This document shows positions 23,028 through 23,277 of a DNA stretch of 23,277 nucleotides, one piece after another. The stretch covers positions 85,855 through 109,131 of the forward strand of contig MSXM01000043.1 in assembly GCA_002083565.1 (NCBI GenBank), written 5' to 3'. The stretch's first letter is position 1, and each line of letters opens with the position of its first letter. The position numbers were made by a program, and so were the translations under genes. The notes beneath the pieces are model-generated. The model saw only the letters and a program-made list of their open reading frames with translations. It ran no database searches and was not told the origin of the DNA. Origin of the DNA: Nitrospira sp. ST-bin4 (GTDB taxonomy: Bacteria > Nitrospirota > Nitrospiria > Nitrospirales > Nitrospiraceae).

Positions 23028-23074
23028 TCGTTCAGCACAGGGAGTTCTTTTAGAACGAAAAGGAGTATGGAATC

Positions 23075-23277
23075 ATGCCTCGCGCAAAAGGCGGACCGAA
23101 AACAAGACATCGGAGAAACAAACGGCTGAAGTTGGCCAAAGGGCAGTACGGCGGGAAAAGCCGGCTGTTCCGTTCGGCCACGGAGAGCGTCGATAAGGGG
23201 CTGGTCTACGCCTACGTCGGACGCAAGGACAGAAAAGGCGATTTCCGCCGTCTGTGGACCGCGCGCATCAGCGCCGC
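23075..23277 (+). CDS. rplT: 50S ribosomal protein L20 (partial, cut by window end)
   Basis: The first 67 residues of L20, which organises 23S rRNA assembly. It starts MPRAKGGPKTRHRRNK and continues through KLAKGQYGGKSRLFR, YAYVGRKDRKGDFRRLW and TARISA, as in all L20 proteins (about 117 residues). The ATG has an AGGAG ribosome site 9 bases upstream. A small GTTCT/AGAAC hairpin (23044-23056) lies just before that site. In some bacteria L20 represses its own operon, but the sequence here does not show such a site clearly. The C-terminal part is outside the window. Confidence 0.95.
   Translation, partial: MPRAKGGPKTRHRRNKRLKLAKGQYGGKSRLFRSATESVDKGLVYAYVGRKDRKGDFRRLWTARISA

Noticed and set aside
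1..23277. CRISPR array, insertion sequence, prophage or attachment site at the tRNA
   Set aside because: No regularly spaced repeats, transposase, integrase or duplicated tRNA end was seen anywhere in the window.

Overview
The window is a gene-dense, GC-rich stretch of bacterial chromosome with no mobile element, CRISPR array or prophage gene. Gene content and style suggest a member of Nitrospirota, most likely Nitrospira-like. That placement is inference from the overall impression: a ferredoxin-type sulfur assimilation operon, a protein with PCP_red-type repeats, and the gene order. No rRNA or other marker gene is present to prove it.

Layout. (1) Positions 5-6837, minus strand: a tightly packed aromatic amino acid operon transcribed pheA-hisC-aroF-tyrA-aroA and running on into cmk and plsC. 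It covers the first shikimate-pathway step (DAHP synthase), EPSP synthase, both branches from chorismate/prephenate, and a transaminase. (2) Positions 7020-9947, minus strand: yebC-ruvA-(secreted Cys-rich protein)-ruvB. These are Holliday junction branch migration genes with an unrelated exported protein inserted between ruvA and ruvB; ruvC is not here. (3) Positions 10217-11005, minus strand: a stand-alone gene with a zinc-ribbon-like N-terminus and two PCP_red-like repeats, followed by a strong hairpin terminator. (4) Positions 11173-18775, minus strand: an assimilatory sulfate reduction operon transcribed rrf2-sir/tusA-cysH-trpD2-like-cysD-cysN/C. (5) Positions 19071-20063, plus strand: a Fis-like regulator with a degenerate receiver domain, then an HU-family gene. 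(6) Positions 20143-23277, plus strand: tRNA-Val(GAC), then the translation operon thrS-infC-rpmI-rplT, with rplT cut by the window end.

The sulfur operon is the most interesting part. Read together, its proteins describe a variant pathway. A CysDN sulfurylase makes APS, and its CysD carries a CC...CxxC cysteine quartet absent from E. coli CysD. A four-cysteine CysH is expected to reduce APS directly. The CysC-like tail of CysN has lost the APS-binding segments of true APS kinases. The sulfite reductase has complete C-x5-C/C-x3-C siroheme/[4Fe-4S] motifs in both halves and a TusA domain fused at its C-terminus. A TrpD2/YbiB-like protein without PRPP-binding motifs sits in the middle. A cysteine-free Rrf2 regulator lies at the head of the operon, next to a good candidate promoter.

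Other points of note are an ATC start codon for infC, a class II-type EPSP synthase, and a hairpin plus T-run between the tRNA and thrS that may attenuate transcription. All functional calls rest on motif recognition by eye; no database search was run.
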